Origin: Geobacter sp. OR-1
GTDB lineage: Bacteria > Desulfobacterota > Desulfuromonadia > Geobacterales > DSM-12255
Length of the DNA stretch: 64,000 nt
NCBI RefSeq assembly: GCF_000813145.1
Contig: NZ_BAZF01000001.1
Span: forward strand, 345,835-409,834
Direction of reading: 5' to 3'
The position numbers and the translations under genes are program-made. Below, one piece after another: positions 8,145-17,644 of the stretch. The stretch's first letter is position 1. Every line of letters begins with the position of its first letter. Below the pieces are notes generated by a model. The model was not told the origin of the DNA and searched no databases. It saw only the letters and a list, made by a program, of their open reading frames with translations.

Positions 8145-9653
8145 ATGTCATCAGGATCAGCGCCGAAACAGAGCCAGCTGGCAGCAACAACGAACCAGGA
8201 TTATTCAGTCCCCGCCTCTTTTCTGAAGTGGGCAACGGGTATACTTCTGGCTTATTTCGGCGCCCGTCTGCTGTTTTTCGCCCTGAACATCTCCTCGTTC
8301 ATCCCGCCGGACGAGGTGACCCACGCCGGTATCTGCCAGGTATTCTCGAAGGTCTTCCTGTTTCCCGGCAACTCTCCCGCAACCTACGAGTTCGGCTTGG
8401 TCACCAACATCCCATGGCTCTACTACTTTGTCATGGGCAAGCTGCTCCACCTCAATATCTTCGGCATTTCCGACCTGGTCTTCCTGCGTCTCTTGAATAT
8501 CCCCCTCGCCTTCGGAACGGTATACTTCGCCCGGCAGACCCTGTTGCTCCTGACTTCCGACCGGCTGGCCCAACTGCTTCTGTTGATCGTCATGACCAAT
8601 ACCGCCATGTTCTCCTTTCTGTCAGCCTCCGTGTCTTACGACAACCTGACGAACCTCCTTGCGGCAATGGCCATCTATTTCCAGTTTGCCTTCTTCAAGG
8701 AGCGCTCAGGCGGTCTCCTTGCCGCCTCGTGGCTCTGCCAGACGGCAGGCAGCCTGACCAAAGTCACCTTTCTCCCTCTGATTCTAGCCTTGAACGTACT
8801 ACTCTTGGTCCATGAAGGTAAATACCTGGCCCATTTAACGGCTGCCGTAGGTCGATATTTCCGGGAACAGACCAGTTATGCGATTGCTGCTTCCCTGCTG
8901 CTACTGGTCACAATTGGCTTGAACCTGCAGCTGTACGGAGGGAATTATCGGCATTACGGGACCCTGAACCCGCAAATGGCAACCGTCGTATCCCCTTCCG
9001 CCGCAACGCAGTATCGACTGGATGCGCGCGGCAGGATATTCAACGACTACAAGGACGGCAAAATCTCTTACATGGATGCGTTGATCAAGGCAGGGGAGAT
9101 CAAGCATCCCAGCGACAAGGCAGATACCTTCTACCTCCTGATGAACTATGAAAAATTGAAAGCCAACCCCAAGCTCTGGCTGACCCCGCCCGGCTACGCC
9201 GGGGTCTGGTTACAGATCATGTCCGCTACCATCTTCGGCATCAAGGCCCATCTGGGGATGTTCAAGAGCACACCTTGGATGGTGCCGCTCTATCTGATCA
9301 TGGCTATGGCATTCGTGGGCTTTCTCATCCGCTACCGTCCAGCGAAATCGGGATGGCTAGCCGCTGGAATGACAGGAGTGGCACTCTTCTATGCGGGATA
9401 TATCATGTACATGCTGAACTATGATTCCTATCTCAACTACGGAGAACCATCGCTCACCGTGTATGGCCGCTATATCTTCCCCATCCTGGTCCCAGCCTCA
9501 GTTTTGTCAAGCCACTACCTGCTGCAGCTCTTCCAGAACCGGAGCATCCGGCTTGCTCTGGCGCTGGCAACGGCGCTGCTGTTCATTTCCTATGATTTCC
9601 CCTGGTTCCTGATGCACGTAACCCCGGAATGGTACACATGGATGCCGAGGTAA
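8145..9653 (+). CDS. Polytopic membrane protein, DUF2142/GT-C-like
   Basis: I chose ATG 8145 because AGGAAGG at 8128-8134 sits at good spacing. The 502-residue product has a first helix around GILLAYFGARLLFFALNI, then the acidic loop SSFIPPDEVTHAGICQVFSK. About nine further hydrophobic segments and a large soluble loop between residues 265 and 345 follow. A PDE motif after the first helix is shared with DUF2142 and other GT-C-type membrane glycosyltransferases, which use a lipid-phosphate sugar donor. It ends three bases before the next membrane protein gene, so the two are co-transcribed. Enzyme activity is inferred from fold resemblance only. Confidence 0.6.
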   Translation: MSSGSAPKQSQLAATTNQDYSVPASFLKWATGILLAYFGARLLFFALNISSFIPPDEVTHAGICQVFSKVFLFPGNSPATYEFGLVTNIPWLYYFVMGKLLHLNIFGISDLVFLRLLNIPLAFGTVYFARQTLLLLTSDRLAQLLLLIVMTNTAMFSFLSASVSYDNLTNLLAAMAIYFQFAFFKERSGGLLAASWLCQTAGSLTKVTFLPLILALNVLLLVHEGKYLAHLTAAVGRYFREQTSYAIAASLLLLVTIGLNLQLYGGNYRHYGTLNPQMATVVSPSAATQYRLDARGRIFNDYKDGKISYMDALIKAGEIKHPSDKADTFYLLMNYEKLKANPKLWLTPPGYAGVWLQIMSATIFGIKAHLGMFKSTPWMVPLYLIMAMAFVGFLIRYRPAKSGWLAAGMTGVALFYAGYIMYMLNYDSYLNYGEPSLTVYGRYIFPILVPASVLSSHYLLQLFQNRSIRLALALATALLFISYDFPWFLMHVTPEWYTWMPR

Positions 9654-9656
9654 CCG

Positions 9657-11249
9657 GTGAAAAGTAATGTCACGGACAACAAGTGGCGGTTTGCGTCAGC
9701 CCTCTGCCTGGTTGCCATGGTGACCGTCGTTGTTTATTGGCCGGTGCTGCATAATGACTTCATCGACTTTGACGACGACGTTTACGTCACGGTCAACAGG
9801 GTGGTGCAGCAGGGACTGTCGTTAAATGGGTTCCTCTGGGCGCTCACCACCTTTCACGCCGGCAACTGGCATCCGCTCACCTGGCTCTCCCACATGCTGG
9901 ACGTGTCGCTGTTCGGCTCGAATCCCGCAGGGCATCACGCCACTAATCTTATCCTCCACGCCGCAAATACCCTGCTGCTCTGCGCCCTGCTCTGCCGTCT
10001 TACCGGTTTTGTCGGCCGTAGCCTCGCGGTGGCGCTCCTGTTTGCGCTTCACCCCCTGCACGTGGAGTCGGTCGCCTGGGTGGCCGAACGCAAGGATCTC
10101 CTCTCCACCCTTTTCTGGCTCCTAACCATGTGTCTGTATGTCTGGTACGCCGGCAAGCCATCCATGAAACGCTATCTCCCGGTGGCCATCTTCTTTGCCC
10201 TTGGGCTGATGGCCAAACAGATGCCGGTGACACTGCCGATCGTGCTGCTGCTCATGGACTACTGGCCACTCAATAGAGCAACCGGAGTCAATGCCAAGAC
10301 CCTGTTGGCAGAAAAAATCCCTCTCCTGGTGCTGGCAGCTGCCGCTTCATTCATGATCCTCCGGGCTCATGCTGTTGTCGGGGCGCTGCTCCAGACTGAC
10401 CAGGGTTCCATGCTTCTGCACAGCGGTAATGCCCTGATTTCTTATGTGAAATATATCCGTAACATGTTCTGGCCCGCCGATCTGGCACTGTTCTACCCTT
10501 TCGAGTCTGACGCCGTCACTCCGCTCAAGGTTGCCGGGGCGTTCGGTCTGCTGCTGGCCATTACCGTTTTGGTGGCGACGCAGAGAAAAAGCCGCCCCTA
10601 TCTCCTGTTCGGATGGCTCTGGTATCTCATCACGCTGGTGCCGGTGATCGGGTTCATCCGGGTGGGGGGACAGGCCCTGGCGGACCGGTATACCTACGTT
10701 CCGCTGATCGGGGTGTTTCTGATCATCGTGTGGGGGGTGACGGAGCTGGCTGGGCAATGGCGCCACGGGGTGGTGGTGGCTGGGTGCGGAATGGCAGCAG
10801 TCATTGTCATCCTCTCAGTGGTGACAATCAAACAGATCCGCTACTGGCAGAACAGCCACGACCTCTTTGCCCATGCCCTGGCCGTGGTCCCGCGGAACTG
10901 GCTGGCCCACAACAACATGGGGATCCTCCTTGCCCAGCACAACCGCAACGATGAAGCCTTGCAGCATTTCCAGGAATCGGTACGACTGAATCCCAAAGGG
11001 ATCGAAGGTTTCAGGAATCTGGGGAATTCACTGCTGATAGCGGGAAGAAACTCCGAGGCCATTGAAGCCTTCCGACAGGCGGTATGGATCAACGCCAACG
11101 ACCCGGAAAGCCACTATCGTCTGGGATATGCCTATCTCATTGCCGGAAACAGCGACTTCGCCCAGCAGGAATACCGCCAGTTGCAACGTCTGAATGCAGC
11201 TTACGCGAGTTCGTTACTCGATTCCATCAGGATACTCGGCAAACATTGA
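9657..11249 (+). CDS. TMTC-like membrane protein with C-terminal TPR repeats
   Basis: A 530-residue protein from a GTG start, three bases after the previous gene. The first helix is followed by NDFIDFDDDVYVT, an acidic periplasmic loop typical of GT-C enzymes, then NWHPLTWLSHMLDVSLFG and HPLHVESVAWVAERKDLLS. These are the signatures of the DUF1736/TMTC group whose eukaryotic members are O-mannosyltransferases. About ten membrane helices run to residue 405. Then come three TPR units (about residues 415-520) with the pattern NNMGILLAQHNRNDEALQHF. The bacterial function is unknown; protein or glycan glycosylation is a reasonable inference. It converges on a second gene of the same type. Confidence 0.7.
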   Translation: MKSNVTDNKWRFASALCLVAMVTVVVYWPVLHNDFIDFDDDVYVTVNRVVQQGLSLNGFLWALTTFHAGNWHPLTWLSHMLDVSLFGSNPAGHHATNLILHAANTLLLCALLCRLTGFVGRSLAVALLFALHPLHVESVAWVAERKDLLSTLFWLLTMCLYVWYAGKPSMKRYLPVAIFFALGLMAKQMPVTLPIVLLLMDYWPLNRATGVNAKTLLAEKIPLLVLAAAASFMILRAHAVVGALLQTDQGSMLLHSGNALISYVKYIRNMFWPADLALFYPFESDAVTPLKVAGAFGLLLAITVLVATQRKSRPYLLFGWLWYLITLVPVIGFIRVGGQALADRYTYVPLIGVFLIIVWGVTELAGQWRHGVVVAGCGMAAVIVILSVVTIKQIRYWQNSHDLFAHALAVVPRNWLAHNNMGILLAQHNRNDEALQHFQESVRLNPKGIEGFRNLGNSLLIAGRNSEAIEAFRQAVWINANDPESHYRLGYAYLIAGNSDFAQQEYRQLQRLNAAYASSLLDSIRILGKH

Positions 11250-11270
11250 AAGGCCAGCCTCCTGGTCAGG

Positions 11271-13118
11271 CTATTGATGCCCTCCTGCTGTCGGGCTACT
11301 GCTGCTTATGCTCCCCTTCTTATGTTGCGCCACGGCTTCCGAATCCCTGAACTTGATCATTTCGTTCTGAGCATCTGAAAATCTTCCTTGCATCCTGTAC
11401 AGTGCCGATAGATTAAAGTGTGCCGTGCTATTCAATGGGTCGATTGCCAGCACTTTGTTCAAGTACGCCATCGCATTTGCATAATCTCCCTGTTCCGCTT
11501 TCAGGCTTCCCATGTCAATGAGAGCCGGGATATAATCAGGATTGATTTTCAGTGACTGCCAGAAAAAAATCTCCGCATCGACGAACTGCCGTCTGGATAG
11601 ATATGTTTCTCCGGCACGACACAACTCAACGGTCCTGTCAGCCAGTATCTTGTCTATTCCATGCCCCATTTCGTTTAGTTTATCGCGATATGAGTGCGCC
11701 CGTTTTATATTCCCATATTGTTCGTCCATCATCATTAATACCAGATACGGTTCCGGATTGAGCGGTTCCCGTTCCATAACCTTGAACAATGGCTTTTCAG
11801 CCTTGCCCGGCATATTTTCCTTCCAGAATATGTATGAATCTCCAATCAGATATTTTGTTGCTATATCCGGTTTGGAATCGGCGGCTTCAAGGTTGGCCAC
11901 CGCCTGGGCGATTTGGCCCTGTTTATAATACGATAACCCGAGATTTCTAAACCCCACAAACGTATCCGGAGCGTCTTTTGTCATGCGGGTAAAAAATCCG
12001 ATCTCAGATTTCCAGATGCTGTTTCGACTGAACCCGACAAAAGCATACAGCGTGCAAAGGGTCACGATTCCGACTGCCACGCCCTTCCCATTAAATCTGC
12101 AGATTATGAACGCCAGGCAGAGAGCAAAGCCCATCAATGAAAAATAGGCATACCGGTCGGCCATCATTGTCGTTGAATGAATCGGGATTATATTGATGAC
12201 AGGGAGGAGAAAGAGAATAAACCAGATGGCTGAAAACACGAGTTCAGCATGCTTTCTGAAGGCAATAACAGCGCCAATCACGACCACAATAACCACTGAA
12301 CATAGTATCCCGGCAACCATGCCCGGTTGAACGTTGTACAAGACTTTCAGCTGCGCCGGGACGATCATGTTCAGTGCGTATCTTACCACCAGATATGGCG
12401 CCGTAATTATGTTCGAGATACCGATTCCCGCGAGAAAATTTGCCTTCTGGACCGCGACAGAGCGGAGAATCAGGTAGATGGTAACAGGAATCATGTACGG
12501 GATATACCTGCTGAAACGAATCTTTTCCCTCAGTATCCGGCAATCATAAACGAGGAAAACCATCGGCAGCAACAGTGCGAATTCTTTGGAAAAAATTGCC
12601 ACAGCAAAACAGGCGACCGCAGGAATCCGATAATTCTTGATGTAGAAAAGCAGGGACAGCAGGGCAAAACTGGCAGAGAGCAGTGTATTCCTGCCGCCGG
12701 AGAGAAAATTTACGGTTTCACCTGCCATGGGATGCAGTGCAAAGATCAGGGCGGCGACAAGAGCCAGGCATTCCTTTTTGAACAGCGCTGCAGTCACGGC
12801 GTAAAAAAGTAGCACTGCCACCATATGCAGGACCAGATTGGTGATGTGGTAACCGGTCGGATTTCCCCCCCAGACGGCACGATCCAGAGCAAAAGAGATA
12901 TATGTCACAGGACGGTAATATCCGGTAGAGTCTTCGATTGTGTCTTCGGAAAGGAAGAATTGGGGGATGTTGCTCAGTTTTTCCAGAAGCGGGTTATTGA
13001 CGATTATAAAGGCGTCGTCCCACACAAAACCATGACTGAGGGTCGAGCCATATAGCGCTGCTATAAGGATGATTAAAAAACCAAATCGGAACACGGCATG
13101 TTTTTGCGGGACCGTCAT
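11271..13118 (-). CDS. TMTC-like membrane protein with C-terminal TPR repeats
   Basis: A 615-residue protein with the same plan as the neighbouring convergent gene: first helix, acidic loop HGFVWDDAFIIVNNPLLEKL, GGNPTGYHITNLVLHMVAVL, then HPMAGETVNFLSGGRNTLLS in place of HPLHVESVAWVAERKD. Around ten helices end near residue 370, followed by TPR repeats from about 375 to 600. The active-region sequence differs clearly from the partner, so this is an old paralogue, not a recent copy. It ends in a low-complexity SISSSSPTAGGHQ tail. GGAG precedes the ATG at 13118 by about 11 bases. Function is inferred as for its partner. Confidence 0.65.
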   Translation of the reverse strand: MTVPQKHAVFRFGFLIILIAALYGSTLSHGFVWDDAFIIVNNPLLEKLSNIPQFFLSEDTIEDSTGYYRPVTYISFALDRAVWGGNPTGYHITNLVLHMVAVLLFYAVTAALFKKECLALVAALIFALHPMAGETVNFLSGGRNTLLSASFALLSLLFYIKNYRIPAVACFAVAIFSKEFALLLPMVFLVYDCRILREKIRFSRYIPYMIPVTIYLILRSVAVQKANFLAGIGISNIITAPYLVVRYALNMIVPAQLKVLYNVQPGMVAGILCSVVIVVVIGAVIAFRKHAELVFSAIWFILFLLPVINIIPIHSTTMMADRYAYFSLMGFALCLAFIICRFNGKGVAVGIVTLCTLYAFVGFSRNSIWKSEIGFFTRMTKDAPDTFVGFRNLGLSYYKQGQIAQAVANLEAADSKPDIATKYLIGDSYIFWKENMPGKAEKPLFKVMEREPLNPEPYLVLMMMDEQYGNIKRAHSYRDKLNEMGHGIDKILADRTVELCRAGETYLSRRQFVDAEIFFWQSLKINPDYIPALIDMGSLKAEQGDYANAMAYLNKVLAIDPLNSTAHFNLSALYRMQGRFSDAQNEMIKFRDSEAVAQHKKGSISSSSPTAGGHQ

Positions 13119-13198
13119 TCGCAGGTTTACTCCGTGAAACTTGGGCTGTTGCCATTCGGGAACTGCAGGAGCTGTGCTAATGCATCAAGCCGCGGATA

Positions 13199-14464
13199 CT
13201 AAACAACTGATGCCTCACCTCTCCGTGCATCAATCATATCGAGCATTTCGTGAAACACCCCGGCGTGCGTTCTTGCTCCCCCCTCGGCCAAAGAACAAGC
13301 GGTCGCGACACCCTGATCATATCTGAACAGCATCTCCCGGCGGGGGAAGAATAGCCGTACCGGCAGCCAGATACAGCCTGCTCCAATAAATAGCAGCGCC
13401 GCCACCCAGATAAAGAAAACGCCATAATCCCCAATGTAATCGGTAACCACAAGACGCCTTATGTCGGGGAAAGCCAGCCGGTAACCGTCGCGAACAAATT
13501 CTCCGCCACCTGGAGCGCTCCCGGAAAAAAGAACTTCCTTGCCCTTCAGCAGTTTGAACTTGAGAGTTACATTACCCGTCATATAGGATATGTAACGATC
13601 ACTGCCGGCAACCGGTTCCGGAATGCTGAACACGATTCGATAAGGTGATCCGGGGATTTCTTCGCTAGCCTCTTTTCCCGGCGGGTAGCAATTCAGGATG
13701 CTGTGTTTCTCGATACCCGCAGGCAAGTCAGGAGCGGAGAAACGCAGCAAAAGGGCCAGCCCCAGGTAACGGGGATAGACGAAAGACCCTCCATACATGG
13801 ACGGCGGATATATCCCGAATACCCTTTTCCCGTACCCTGAACTCGACGGAGCGACCTCCATGGTCAAGGTCTTCCTCAGTATCGGGCCGGACGAGTTGGC
13901 CAGGGTGATCCGCTCTACCCTGCCCCCGATCCCTTCCGGTACTGGCAGCGGTTCGCCCTCGACGACCATCTGCCGGTGTGAGGTCCGGGTGGTTATGCTT
14001 ATGAGGATGCCGGTGAAAAGGCAGAACGTCCCGGCCAGAAAGAGTATCCGTGCCGGGAAAATACTGGCTCCACGCCAGGCCGTAACTGCATTTTCCGAAC
14101 GCCGGGTTTTGTATCCCACAGCGCCAAGACGGGACTGCAGGTCCGAAAAAGAGGGCGCAGCCGTCAGTTCAACGGATTCGTCAAACAGCGCCGGCTTGAC
14201 ATCAGACGTTTTCCCGTTCAGTACCCTGCGCTTTTTAAGGTGCCAGCACGTTTCTTGCAGAATACGGAGCGCGCTGTTCAGCGGGATCAAGGCAAGAATA
14301 CCGTCCAGGATAAGACTATTGCGGGTGAAGGCCATCAAAGTAATCAAGGTCTCATTAGTGAAGAAGGCGATCCCGATATAAACGAGAAAGAAGAACCCGA
14401 CAACAAGGGGGGGCAAGGCTCGGGACGATGCCGCTGTGAGGATAGTTTGGAGCAGGCGTTTCAT
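13199..14464 (-). CDS. ResB-like membrane protein linked to a DUF2318/FtsX ABC system
   Basis: A 421-residue protein with two or three N-terminal helices, a large external domain (about residues 160-345, including QMVVEGEPLPVPEGIGG and SGYGKRVFGIYPPSMYGG), and a final helix at FFIWVAALLFIGAGCIWLPV followed by a cytoplasmic tail. This order (helices, beta-rich periplasmic domain, last helix) and the phrase VVTDYIGDYGVFFIWVAALL resemble ResB/Ccs1, the haem-handling partner of CcsA. The similarity is topological, and the clear ResB is at 23889. It overlaps the upstream DUF2318 gene by four bases and ends the operon. A role in metal or electron transfer for that system is inferred. Confidence 0.5.
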   Translation of the reverse strand: MKRLLQTILTAASSRALPPLVVGFFFLVYIGIAFFTNETLITLMAFTRNSLILDGILALIPLNSALRILQETCWHLKKRRVLNGKTSDVKPALFDESVELTAAPSFSDLQSRLGAVGYKTRRSENAVTAWRGASIFPARILFLAGTFCLFTGILISITTRTSHRQMVVEGEPLPVPEGIGGRVERITLANSSGPILRKTLTMEVAPSSSGYGKRVFGIYPPSMYGGSFVYPRYLGLALLLRFSAPDLPAGIEKHSILNCYPPGKEASEEIPGSPYRIVFSIPEPVAGSDRYISYMTGNVTLKFKLLKGKEVLFSGSAPGGGEFVRDGYRLAFPDIRRLVVTDYIGDYGVFFIWVAALLFIGAGCIWLPVRLFFPRREMLFRYDQGVATACSLAEGGARTHAGVFHEMLDMIDARRGEASVV

Positions 14465-15798
14465 TTCCCCCCCTCCTTTACCCGTGCCGTTGCCCTGACA
14501 GTCGAACTCCAGGCATTCAGGAGGGTCATACCGTCAATGGCCACACCATCCGCTTTTTCGGTGAATTGAATCGGCACCGGATTGCATCCTCCCGGTTTAC
14601 CCACGGTGTCCAGCGGAATCAGAGTCTTGCAGTAGTAGCAGATCACCGACCCTTCGGCCTGTCCGTAGCCGTCCGGCTTGCAGATGGCGCAGGCATCAAG
14701 ATCAACGGTCAACTGCCCGGCTGGTGACAGCAGCACGAAGAAACGTGCTTCCTTTCCTTCCTGTTTGAACAGGTATTTGTGAAGCTTGCCGTCCTCCAGA
14801 TTGATTTCTCCCTTCTTCGGAATGAAGATCTCCCCGGATGGGCTCGCCGTGACCGGTTCAGGTTTCGGGTCCCAATATTCGACACTGGGGAAACTGCTCT
14901 GATAAGCCGCTGCGGCAAAGATTGCCAGGGAAAACAAAGGTGTTATCAGCAGCATCCGTTTATTCCGGATGGCATCGGCGAGGAGTTTTCGGCGGCGTGC
15001 TCCCTGGCGGATATGGGCCACCGACGGCAATCTCTGGAAGTTTATAGCCAGCGCAATCAGAATCGCCGGGGTAAACCAGATAATCATACCCCCCCAGAAA
15101 CCTACCTCTTTGCCGAACAGGAGACCGATGTATCCCCAGACAACGGAACGGACGAAAAGGTGATCCGGAATCAGAACCGATTCCATGAACTGATGAACGA
15201 AATCATGAACCCCCTTCATCACCTTCATGCTTAATGGCGAAAAAAGGTCGAGGCGGAGGCTTGAAGATGAGCAGAAAAGCAGGAGTGCCACAACAGCTGT
15301 CAGCATACCCGACGGTGACACGGTCAATGAAGCCGGCAGCCGCTTCTCCACCGCCAGGGCGATAACGGTCAGAATTCCGGCGATCAAAACCAGGAACAGC
15401 AGCTTTGGGAAGTTGCCGTCGGTTCCGGAAATCCGGCAGGCGCACACCAACCCGGTTATTATGCCTGCCAGAACTGCTCCAGTCCCAGCGCCGATCGAGG
15501 TATTGACAAGCCGTGCTCCCGAGGAGATCGTCACCCTACGGCCGGTGCTGCGATAGATAGCAGCGACGGATATCCCCCAGAGCAGGAGGAAACTTACTCC
15601 CAGTGCCGACTTTACAGCCCCGAATGGAATCGCCGCCGGAAGTGAACGGAACATGAAAAAAGCTCCGGACACCCCGATCGCGAACCCGGATATGCTTGTC
15701 GTCGTCACGACTGATCGAAGCCCGGGGAACCCTCTCAACAGGACCAGGACAATCCCGAACCATGAGATGAGCTGGGGGATGAGTTTCACTGCAACCAT
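14461..15798 (-). CDS. DUF2318 (FtrD-like) membrane protein with Cys-rich C-terminal domain
   Basis: A 445-residue protein with about nine hydrophobic segments up to residue 290. A C-terminal exposed domain holds LDACAICKPDGYGQAEGSVI, CYYCKTLIPLDTVG and a further GGC, giving two CxxC pairs. This is the signature of the FtrD/DUF2318 family found beside Ftr1-P19 iron uptake genes (for example Cj1660 of Campylobacter jejuni), where it is thought to pass electrons to or from iron. Here it sits with an ABC ATPase and two FtsX-like permeases, as in Cj1660-Cj1663, but with no Ftr1 or P19 gene. The start ATG overlaps the ATPase stop by one base. Confidence 0.7.
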   Translation of the reverse strand: MVAVKLIPQLISWFGIVLVLLRGFPGLRSVVTTTSISGFAIGVSGAFFMFRSLPAAIPFGAVKSALGVSFLLLWGISVAAIYRSTGRRVTISSGARLVNTSIGAGTGAVLAGIITGLVCACRISGTDGNFPKLLFLVLIAGILTVIALAVEKRLPASLTVSPSGMLTAVVALLLFCSSSSLRLDLFSPLSMKVMKGVHDFVHQFMESVLIPDHLFVRSVVWGYIGLLFGKEVGFWGGMIIWFTPAILIALAINFQRLPSVAHIRQGARRRKLLADAIRNKRMLLITPLFSLAIFAAAAYQSSFPSVEYWDPKPEPVTASPSGEIFIPKKGEINLEDGKLHKYLFKQEGKEARFFVLLSPAGQLTVDLDACAICKPDGYGQAEGSVICYYCKTLIPLDTVGKPGGCNPVPIQFTEKADGVAIDGMTLLNAWSSTVRATARVKEGGK

Positions 15799-16475
15799 CA
15801 GGAGTTCGTCCGTTCTTCACGCACCAGCACCCCGTCATCGAGGTAGATGGTCCGGTCCCCCCAGGCTGCCACTTCCTGGTTGTGCGTTACCATGACAACG
15901 GTGAATCGCTCCTCTGCCCGCAGTTCCTTGAGCAGTTCCATGATCATTACCGTGCTCTTGTGGTCCAGGTTTCCGGTCGGCTCATCCCCCAGCAGGAGCT
16001 TCGGGCTGTTGATTATCGCCCGGGCAATGCAGACCCTTTGCTGTTCACCGCCCGAAAGTTCGCCGGGCCGGTTCTTCAGGCGATGGCCGAGCCCGACCCG
16101 CTCCAGGGCCGACCTGGCTTCCGCCTCATCAGGGACACTGTGAAAATACTGGGCAAGCATCACATTCTCAACGGCCGTCAGGTAAGGAACAAGGTGGTGT
16201 TGCTGGAATATTATGCCGACGAATTCCCGGCGGAAACGTGCCAGGCCATCTTCGGACAGCGCCAGCAGATCTTCCCCGCCAACCATTAAAGAACCGGCGC
16301 TGGGCCGGTCAAGCCCCCCCACCAGGTTCATGAGAGTACTTTTCCCGGAGCCGGAATGCCCCATAACCGACAGCCATTCCCCCTCCGGGACCTGCAGATC
16401 AAGCGGCTTCAGGGCGCAGATATCGCCGTAGCTCCTGGTCAGACCGCCTGTTTCAATGATTGTTGTTGCCATCAT
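15798..16475 (-). CDS. ABC transporter ATPase (LolD/MacB type)
   Basis: A 225-residue nucleotide-binding domain with Walker A GHSGSGKST (about residues 39-47), Q-loop IIFQQHHLVPYLTA, signature LSGGEQQR and Walker [13 protein letters not shown], followed by the H-loop VMVTHNQ. The GNLD extension and short length place it with LolD/MacB/FtsE ATPases that energise FtsX-type permeases. Two such permeases lie immediately upstream. It starts at ATG 16475 or 16472; AAGGAT precedes both. It probably powers the DUF2318-linked complex rather than classical substrate import. Confidence 0.85.
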   Translation of the reverse strand: MMATTIIETGGLTRSYGDICALKPLDLQVPEGEWLSVMGHSGSGKSTLMNLVGGLDRPSAGSLMVGGEDLLALSEDGLARFRREFVGIIFQQHHLVPYLTAVENVMLAQYFHSVPDEAEARSALERVGLGHRLKNRPGELSGGEQQRVCIARAIINSPKLLLGDEPTGNLDHKSTVMIMELLKELRAEERFTVVMVTHNQEVAAWGDRTIYLDDGVLVREERTNS

Positions 16476-16482
16476 AATCCTT

Positions 16483-17643
16483 TTATTCCCCTCTTAGGCT
16501 TCTCACCGGATCGAGTTTAAACACCGCTATCATCGGCCCGACACTTCCCAGCAGAGCCAGAAAGAGACTTACCCCCAGGGATATGCCGGAGAACCAAGGG
16601 ATGAATTCTGCTGAGGCTGAGAAAACCGTTCTGGTGATGAACTGGGCAATAACACTGCCAAAGAGATACCCGGCAACCCCGCCCAGGACCCCCAGCATTG
16701 CCGCTTCTCCGCAAAAGATCAGCATGACCTCCCAACGGGTCCCGCCCATCGCTTTCATGAGCCCGATCTCCTTGCCCCTCTCCAGCACCGTGGTGCTCAT
16801 GGTTCCGGCAACGCTGCTTCCGGCAGAGACCAGTACCACTGCCGTTACCATGATCATCAGCAGTTTTACCTTGGCAAGCAACCCCTCGGAGGTCCGGGCG
16901 GTCTGGCGCACCTCGTTGACCTTTGCCGATGGCAGGAGCAGCTGTAGTTCGGCCGCGTTCTTTTTGAGACTGTCTTTACCGGCGGTCACCATGAGCCGGA
17001 CCAGGGTGAGCTGTCCGTCCAGGCCGAGTGCCTGCTGGAGTTCCGGCAGTGCCAGGAACAGCAGGCCGTCTTCCTCGCCGCCGGAAGATACAATGCCCGA
17101 GATGCGCAGCCTTAAGGTCTGAGCCTTGCCGTCAAGCTCCAGCGTATCACCAGGCTTGAGTTTCAGCCGGGTTGCCAGATCGCTGCCGACCACCGTCTCA
17201 CCGGCTGCGGGCCATCTGCCCTTTAGCTGCCACCAGGGGAAAAGGCGGCGGATATCGGCGAAATTCACCCCTTCCACCATGAGGTCGCTGTCTTTCCAGT
17301 GCATGGCGCCACGCAGATGGAAGGAGCGCTCCACCTTCAGGCCGCTTTTGTTAAGGGCGTCCTCCACCTGACGCTGCGGCAGGTAGGCAGGTTCGCTGAC
17401 AACGCCGAAATTGAGCCCCCCGCTTCCGACATCAAGACGGGCTGACTCGGGGATTACGATCAGGTTTGCCCCGTATTTGCGGACCTCTTCCGCCACCCGC
17501 TTCCCCATTGAGGACGAGACGATACCCAGGGCCGTGGCCAGGCTCGACGCCATGGCCAGCACCGCCAGCAGAAGCAGGGTGCGGCCCTTGCGATGGGCAA
17601 GTGCACGTAAAATCAGTTGGAGCAGCCAACGGCGCCTGTGCAT
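16483..17643 (-). CDS. FtsX-like ABC permease (second of pair)
   Basis: A 386-residue protein with one N-terminal helix (LLLLAVLAMASSLATALGIV), a roughly 220-residue external MacB-core domain and three C-terminal helices. These include GKEIGLMKAMGGTRWEVMLI, the coupling segment with the 'EIGLMKAMG' motif that contacts the ATPase. This is the MacB/FtsX topology of mechanotransmitting permeases. It follows the other permease by one base and precedes the ATPase by seven. The two permeases are homologous but far from identical, fitting a heterodimer as in FetB/FetC or Cj1661/Cj1662. Confidence 0.8.
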   Translation of the reverse strand: MHRRRWLLQLILRALAHRKGRTLLLLAVLAMASSLATALGIVSSSMGKRVAEEVRKYGANLIVIPESARLDVGSGGLNFGVVSEPAYLPQRQVEDALNKSGLKVERSFHLRGAMHWKDSDLMVEGVNFADIRRLFPWWQLKGRWPAAGETVVGSDLATRLKLKPGDTLELDGKAQTLRLRISGIVSSGGEEDGLLFLALPELQQALGLDGQLTLVRLMVTAGKDSLKKNAAELQLLLPSAKVNEVRQTARTSEGLLAKVKLLMIMVTAVVLVSAGSSVAGTMSTTVLERGKEIGLMKAMGGTRWEVMLIFCGEAAMLGVLGGVAGYLFGSVIAQFITRTVFSASAEFIPWFSGISLGVSLFLALLGSVGPMIAVFKLDPVRSLRGE

Positions 17644-17644
17644 A

